Assembly: GCF_000001735.4 (NCBI RefSeq) | Contig: NC_003070.9 | Span: 12,580,001-12,644,000 of the forward strand | Source: Arabidopsis thaliana | Taxonomy: Eukaryota; Streptophyta; Magnoliopsida; Brassicales; Brassicaceae | DNA length: 64,000 nucleotides | Direction: 5' to 3' | Shown here: positions 58,779 through 64,000 of the stretch, in pieces | Layout of the letters: every line of letters begins with the position of its first letter | Numbering within the stretch: the stretch's first letter is position 1 | The notes under the pieces: generated by a model | What the model saw: only the letters and a program-made list of their open reading frames with translations | Database searches by the model: none | Told to the model about the DNA's origin: nothing | Made by a program: the position numbers and the translations under genes

Positions 58779-59400
58779 TGTTAAAAGTATGATTCAACCT
58801 TGAGACTCTAAATCATCATGGAGAAAAACATGAAGAAGCAGAGTAACGTTTGGTAAAGCCTCTACAGCAACTAGAGTATTGGAATGACATGTTCAAGTGA
58901 AAGCTTCTAGTTCAAAGAGAGACTCTCAAGGGAATAAGGGAAAAGTCACACGTGTGGGTTAATACGTGTGAAAGTTTGTTATTCACAGAGCTCACCGCTT
59001 TAGTTTCTCTTGGTTACTAGAGTCGAGAGGTGAGTGTAATCAAAACAGATTCTTATCCTCAATTCTGGGTTCTTGGTGAGAGTTAGAGAGAGAGAAGTGA
59101 GAGAGAGTAATTCTCAGGTTTCTTCTTGTTCTTTATCTTCTTCTTCTTCATCTTCTTAGAGAGAGATTTGTAAACGAGAGTTGGTGAGAGATCTCCATTG
59201 AAGAGCACCATTGTAACCTCTTAAAACATTAGATAGTGGATTTGGCTTGTGAGGAGCAAATCCTCACCGAGACGTACCTCAACGTTGCGAATTGCAACAG
59301 AGGGAACTCGTAAATCTCGTGTTCTTAGTTTCTTCTTTATCTCGTAATTGTAACAATCGAAGAAAGCAAATTGGTGTTAAATCGAATCTGATTTACAACA
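58779..59400. mobile_element. Solo LTR, 622 bp
   Basis: Starts TGTTAAAAG and ends TTTACAACA (TGTT...AACA termini), flanked by the 5-bp target duplication GATAG (58774-58778 and 59401-59405). The interior has a GA/CT-rich part and a copia-LTR-like 3' half. No internal retrotransposon sequence adjoins it, so it is the product of LTR-LTR recombination. Confidence 0.85.
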
Positions 59401-59405
59401 GATAG

Positions 59406-59794
59406 CGTTTTTTCCGTATGCTATGATAGATTATTCTACTATAGCATTAGTAAAACAAATAAATGGCGCTTTCATGCTTAACATCTCATGCATCTGCATG
59501 TATAACTATTCTACAACCCGATAATGAAGCAGAGAAGACAATGGTGCACGTTAATTAATATGAATCTCACGTTTTTATTTTGTGGTCTACGTGTTTAATT
59601 TAATAATCTACGTGATTATTAATTCTACTTTATTACTTTTTAATAAATTATCGAACCCCCAATCTCACCTCTCCCTTAATTCTTTTTCTATAAGGCTAAG
59701 TGGCTAACCATGCTCAACGAATTATTTTTCCAAAGTTTTACTGTTTGACTATGCCGTAATAAACAAAGTTTCAAAATAAAATATTATTGTGCCA
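59406..59794. other. Intergenic sequence, no gene
   Basis: Continuation of the CACTA-like sequence for about 60 bp, then AT-rich sequence with repeated ATCTACGTG motifs (59587-59612). Nothing else is recognised. Confidence 0.45.
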
Positions 59795-60427
59795 CTCCTG
59801 ATGAGAGGATGTTGTTGATGATAACAACCATCGTGGATCTCCACTTTCACATGTGGTACAATACAATAAAGGATGACGATACACACAACTGTTGTGCATG
59901 TAAGTTTTCTCTATAAAAAAAAAAACAATTGTGATTAAAAATTATGGCTGACTTATCCTTAAACATTTCTCCAGGTTGTCCGTATATGAAAGAATTGTGT
60001 GATAATATGATACGAGTCATATGAATACAATTAACAGGCTGTTAGTGAATTGAAATAGATTTAGTACAATAAGACAAAAGATTTTACTTCGATCTACTTA
60101 AGAGAAAAGTGTTTGTGTATTTGGAAGCTACAAATACGTTATTAACTCAAAGAATCCGATGCCAGCGATATTGTATTTTGAGTGATCTCCTATTAGATTG
60201 CTTTTTAAAAAAATACATTATTTCTCTTCAATCGATTACGTTTGGAACACGTCAAACAACCACCAAGTTAAAACTAGGTTATTGCAGAAACTGAGCAACA
60301 ACAAAAAAAAAAAAAAAATGGAGGAAGAACTGAAGAGCTTCGTTAAAGTATGGGGTTCTGCAATAATCTCTATCTCTTACTGTTACTATATACCATCGAA
60401 GATCAAAAACGGTGTTCATCGATTACT
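59795..60427. repeat. Third copy of the MBOAT upstream region (direct orientation)
   Basis: Matches about 42935-43585 in direct orientation, starting CTCCTGATGAGAGGATGTTG and running into the first 36 codons of the MBOAT gene. It lacks the CACTA insertion. The match stops abruptly at about 60427, where an AT-rich repeat begins. Confidence 0.88.
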
Positions 60428-60431
60428 TTAA
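60318..60431 (+). pseudogene. Truncated MBOAT acyltransferase copy
   Basis: The ATG at 60318 starts [18 protein letters not shown], as in copies one and three, continues to NGVHRLL and then meets TAA (60429-60431) at the join with unrelated AT-rich DNA. Only 37 codons remain; the acyltransferase core is missing. The upstream region is kept, so a short transcript is possible but no enzyme. Confidence 0.92.
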
Positions 60432-60885
60432 TTTTATCAAACTTAATTAGACTATAATTACTTTGAGTTATTTGAATTTAATTTATTTTAACTTAATTTA
60501 ATAAGATTTATTTTAATTTAATTATATTTTATTTTAATGTATGTATGTTTTTAAACTTAATTTTATAAGATTTATTTTAATTTAATTATATAATATTTTA
60601 TTTTAACTTAATTTTATAAGATTTATTCAAATCTAATTCAGTTTAATTTATTTAATCAAGTTTAATTTAAATTAATTTATTTTTTTTATATTTAAATTAT
60701 ATTTTTTATCACTAAGTTGTTCGTTTGCTTATCGATGGATTCAACGACCAATCTTAGCGACTAATCGCAAAAACATGCTATTGATCACTAAAATTTAGCG
60801 AATGAAAATTACAGTCGCTGGTCGCTGTCAACTTTCGCTGCAATTTGTCGCTGAACCAACGACGGGAAAATAAACAATTTTTGGT
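60432..60885. other. AT-rich repeat, then transposon-like sequence hosting the copia element
   Basis: 60432-60680 contains three or so copies of an AT-only unit (CTTAATTTTATAAGATTTATT, then TTAATTTAATTA). 60730-60885 has many TCGCTG/CAGCGA motifs that continue beyond the copia insertion (62610 onward), so the retroelement landed inside another mobile element. Confidence 0.55.
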
Positions 60886-60890
60886 TGCTG

Positions 60891-61082
60891 TATTACAAAG
60901 ATAGAAAAGGATCGATGAAGAAGATGAAGATCGAGAGAGTTTGTTACGGAAAGAGAAAGTTCTCATTCATCTTAATAATTACACTGTACAATTACTCTGT
61001 TATATACAAGTGTGGTATAAGATCTAACCAATACTAAACCGAACAAATATAATTAATCTAAACCGGCCTATGTACTCCAATA
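60891..61082 (-). repeat. 3' LTR of the copia element
   Basis: 192 bp, apparently identical to 62413-62604, preceded on the minus strand by the polypurine tract. Confidence 0.95.
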
Positions 61083-61089
61083 GTCCCCC

Positions 61090-62412
61090 TCAAGATGAGG
61101 CATAGATGTTGTGTAGACTCATCTTGGACAGTAAATGAGTGAACTGGTGAGGGAATAGAGGTTTGGTAAGAATGTCAGCTACCTGGTCTTCTGTTTTGAC
61201 ATGTAGAAGCTTCAGCTGACCATTATCAAGCTTGTCTCGAACCGTGTGGCAGTCGATTTCGATATGCTTGGTGCGCTCATGAAAGACAGGGTTGATGGCA
61301 ATGTATACGGCTGCTGTACTGTCCGAGTATAGAATGGGAACAGAAGTAGCAACCCGTAAAGCTATAAGCAAAGTGAACAACCATGCCATTTCACAAGAAG
61401 CCAGAGCCAAAGCTCTATATTCTGCTTCAGCAGATGACCGAGAAACAGTGGGTTGTTTCTTCGAGCGCCAGGAGATTAGAGAAGAGCCAACAAACATGGT
61501 GAAACCAGTTGTAGATCTCCGACTATCTGGGCAAGTACCCCAATCTGCATCTGTGTAACCCTTCAATGTAAGATCAGAATCTGCAGAGTAGAAAAGGCCT
61601 TGACCCACTGTACCCTTAATGTACTGCAAAACTTTATACACAGCTGTAAGATGAGATGTTCTTGGAGCAGAAGAAAACTGACAAAGCTTGTTTACAGCAA
61701 AGGTAATATCCGGACGTGTAATGGTGAGATACATCAAACGACCAACCAAGCTTCTATACATTTCAGCATCTTCTAACAAAACACCATCTGCCTTGGATAA
61801 TCTCAGATTTGGTGTCATAGGTATAGTAGACGGTTTACAGTCTAACATACCAGCAGAAGTAAGCAATTCCAAAGCATATTTTCTTTGACAAAGAGAAATA
61901 CCTTCAGTGGTGCGAGCAACTTCCAGACCCAAAAAATACTTCAGTGGTCCCAGCTCTCTCAGTTTGAAGCTTTCTTTTAATGCCTCTGTTAATGAAATAG
62001 CAAGAGACTCCGTGGTACTAGCTATGACAATGTCATCAACATACACCAAGAGGGCAATAAAATCTGAACCTTGACAACGAACAAACAATGTGTGATCTCC
62101 CTGTTGTTTCATAAAACCAAGTTTCAGCAAAGACTCAGAAAATTTCTTGAACCACTGACGAGATGCTTGCTTCAGACCATAAATAGACTTCTTTAGCCTG
62201 CAAACAGCATTAGGAGGTAAGGAGTCCCCCTTAATATCAGCATAACCATCAGGAAGTTTCATATAAATTTCTTCGTCCAAGTCACCATTGAGAAACGCAT
62301 TAGAAATATCAAGCTGATTCAGAAACCACTGTTTAGAAGCTGAGACCTTCAACAATAACTTGACTGTAGCCATCTTAGCCACAGGAGAAAAAGTTTCTGT
62401 ATAGTCTAACCA
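61090..62412 (-). pseudogene. copia pol fragment: reverse transcriptase and RNase H
   Basis: Open frame of 440 codons with no start codon of its own. It begins WLDYTETFSPVAKM at the LTR junction. Reverse transcriptase motifs follow: QLDISNAFLNGDL, SIYGLKQASRQW and the catalytic YVDD in LLVYVDDIVIA. RNase H follows with GYTDADWGTCPDSRRSTTGF, SSAEAEYRAL and HIEIDCHTVRDKL, ending near the polypurine tract (stop 61092-61090). The frame is uninterrupted, fitting a young insertion, but the upstream half of the polyprotein is deleted so it cannot move by itself. Confidence 0.93.
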
Positions 62413-62604
62413 TATTACAAAGATAGAAAAGGATCGATGAAGAAGATGAAGATCGAGAGAGTTTGTTACGGAAAGAGAAAGTTCTCATTCATCTTAATAA
62501 TTACACTGTACAATTACTCTGTTATATACAAGTGTGGTATAAGATCTAACCAATACTAAACCGAACAAATATAATTAATCTAAACCGGCCTATGTACTCC
62601 AATA
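62413..62604 (-). repeat. 5' LTR of the copia element
   Basis: 192 bp, apparently identical to the other LTR. Its inner edge is fused to pol without the normal leader. Confidence 0.95.
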
Positions 62605-62609
62605 TGCTG

Positions 62610-63111
62610 TCGCTGCTTTCAGTCACCAGTGACAGGCAAACGAACATTGCATTTTTAAATCATAACAATTGGAGACGATGATTTAACCGGTAATTCTGAT
62701 GATTTAGTGACTATAGCTCCATTGTAAGAAATGACATAATTGTGACGCTTTTTTAGTCATTACTAGTAACGAATTAGTAACTATATTTTCGCTTTCAAAT
62801 GTGACAGAAATGTGATGTTTGATAGTCACAAAATATGACGATTTTTTGACGATTTTTTTAGTCGATAAATGTGATGATTAAGTAACGATTTTTTAATCAT
62901 CACTAGTAATGATTCAATAACTATATTTTCGTTTTAATTAGTGACAGAACTGTGACATTTTGTTAGTCACGATATATGACGGTTTTAAAACTCTCATTAT
63001 AGTCGGTAAATATGACGGTATTATTTTTTTTTTAACACCAAACCAAATATATTAGATTATAAGAGTATTACATAATAATACATGATACATGAACCTATTC
63101 AAATACAACCA
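62610..63111. other. Transposon-like sequence right of the copia element
   Basis: Continues the TCGCTG-rich host, then many TGTGAC / AGTCA(C/T)/ GTAACGA motifs (62735-63000) resembling CACTA subterminal repeats. An AT-tract (63026-63035) precedes the next frame. No terminal repeats were identified. Confidence 0.5.
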
Positions 63112-63711
63112 TTAAATAAAATAATGGAAATTATACACAATTTCGATGAAAATGTGGAAGTGACCCTGCTTTCCAAACGGAAGTCTTACAGGCAACAGAT
63201 GAAATCTGTTAAGTCCCCTTGTCATATACTCGTAAAAGGCTAATATTTTATAGATGAAACTCCCAAATGCTTTCTGCATCACTTTGATTAATCGAACACA
63301 CCGATATATTGCTTGAGATGAATCTCGATCATGTCTTTTATAACACTCTATCCATCGTCGCCGGTTAGTGATCATGATTTCTTTTTCCATAGAACTTGAA
63401 TAAATGGATCGTTGGACAGCAAGTACATCATCATCATCGGACCATGAATATGAATAAACGGATCGTTGGACAACGAGTACATCACCATCATTGGACCATG
63501 TCTTTGGAAGGAGGAAATTATCGTCGATGCCAGTTCCTTCACTCAAAAAAATTTGTCTATTGATTCCTGGATCAAATACCCAAATGACTTCTCCAAACCA
63601 TAGATTTGAAGAAATTTCATCGGTTGAGAACCGGAGATTACATTGGTGAGAGCAACCACCAAAACCAAACTTTAGGTAAGGGAATACATCACGATTCAAA
63701 TGAATCGACAT
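63112..63711 (-). CDS. Hypothetical protein, 199 residues, unrecognised
   Basis: Minus-strand open frame from ATG 63711-63709 to a stop at 63112-63114. I recognise no domain. Visible features are an N-terminal half with Phe/Gly-rich KFGFGGC, an internal duplication of 18 residues (VVQRSVYSYSWSDD / AVQRSIYSSS) made by a 54-bp in-frame tandem repeat, a basic NRRRWIECYKRHDRDSSQ segment, and an aromatic C-terminus. The surroundings are transposon-like, and an A-tract follows the stop on this strand, so it may be a captured or retroposed gene piece or a chance frame. No signal peptide or clear membrane helix. Confidence 0.3.
   Translation of the reverse strand: MSIHLNRDVFPYLKFGFGGCSHQCNLRFSTDEISSNLWFGEVIWVFDPGINRQIFLSEGTGIDDNFLLPKTWSNDGDVLVVQRSVYSYSWSDDDDVLAVQRSIYSSSMEKEIMITNRRRWIECYKRHDRDSSQAIYRCVRLIKVMQKAFGSFIYKILAFYEYMTRGLNRFHLLPVRLPFGKQGHFHIFIEIVYNFHYFI
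63401..63508. repeat. 54-bp in-frame tandem duplication
   Basis: Units start TAAAYGGATCGTTGGACA at 63401 and 63455, each with GTACATCA(T/C)CATCAT and GGACCATG. The length is a multiple of three and both copies are open. Confidence 0.85.
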
Positions 63712-64000
63712 GACATGGGAAAAGAGACATTGATGGGATGAATTTTCTGATTCGAATATGGCAACGAGTTTACTTGAAAATGGTAACTGTTTGTCACTGT
63801 TCTAAACATGACAATAAACACTGTCACTATTCGAAATCAGAAAGTAGATCGAACAGAAATCCGATTGATGAAAATGTCTCCCATCACAATTATTAAAAAC
63901 AGAAGAAAAAAGAAGTAGAAAAGCAAAAAAAACTACCGACAAATGCCGGCAGCCTGTAAAAAACGAAACAGGAAATTAGTTTTGTTGGTCGCCTCTGTAG

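Larger units (their letters stand above)
60891..62604 (-). mobile_element. Internally deleted Ty1/copia retrotransposon with two LTRs
   Basis: The element runs 60891-62604, flanked by the 5-bp target duplication TGCTG (60886-60890 and 62605-62609). In minus orientation: 5' LTR 62604-62413, pol remainder, polypurine tract (TTGAGGGGGA on the minus strand, 61093-61084), 3' LTR 61082-60891. The two 192-bp LTRs (TATTGGAGT ... TTTGTAATA) look identical by eye, implying recent insertion. The primer site, gag, protease, integrase and the start of reverse transcriptase are missing. The 5' LTR joins directly to TGGTTAGACTATACAG in pol, starting with the same TGGT that begins the normal primer site. Confidence 0.95.

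Overview
The window is plant nuclear DNA. It has spliced genes with GT-AG introns, plant-only families (ARF, LRR receptor kinase, class III peroxidase, CYP94, DC1, MBOAT wax synthase, NIPA) and many plant transposons. The gene order (ARF21, an LRR receptor-like kinase, EMB3003, CYCB1;5, NIPA3, a C1 protein, two MBOATs, a peroxidase, a third MBOAT, CYP94D1) is the one I remember for the AT1G34410-AT1G34540 interval of Arabidopsis thaliana chromosome 1, near the pericentromere. Species and locus names rest on memory of these proteins and their order, not on a search.

Bases 1-10,300 are gene-dense: the 3' part of an ARF gene (+), a 1.05-kb hAT-like element, a two-exon LRR receptor-like pseudokinase (+), and convergent to it the six-exon plastid pyruvate dehydrogenase E2 gene (-). 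Bases 10,300-24,500 are gene-poor. They hold a 5'-truncated LINE tail, a Mutator-like element, a cyclin B1 pseudogene with two out-of-frame deletions, and a dimeric minisatellite. Bases 24,500-32,700 hold a nine-exon Mg2+-transporter-family gene, an intronless 602-residue DC1 gene, and two tandem MBOAT acyltransferase genes.

Bases 32,700-64,000 are accessory. The working genes are a peroxidase (-), a third MBOAT (+) and CYP94D1 (+). They sit among a Helitron helicase relic, two Helitrons, a 4.1-kb CACTA element, a copia fragment, a solo LTR and an internally deleted copia element with apparently identical LTRs. The strongest structural signal is an inverted duplication. The sequence upstream of the third MBOAT (41.8-43.4 kb) is repeated, inverted and in the same order, between 46.1 and 56.9 kb, just upstream of CYP94D1. 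A further direct copy at 59.8-60.4 kb ends in an MBOAT gene cut off after 37 codons. The duplicated copies act as natural empty sites. They fix the exact boundaries of the CACTA element and support those of a Helitron, and they show that these insertions came after the duplication. A separate pair of repeats gives an exact empty site for the other Helitron.

The genes do not form a pathway: plant genes here are transcribed singly. Functional themes are auxin transcription (ARF), receptor signalling (LRR pseudokinase), plastid acetyl-CoA supply (E2), and lipid or wax and oxygenated fatty-acid metabolism (MBOATs, CYP94D1). I saw no convincing tRNA or rRNA gene and no CRISPR array.
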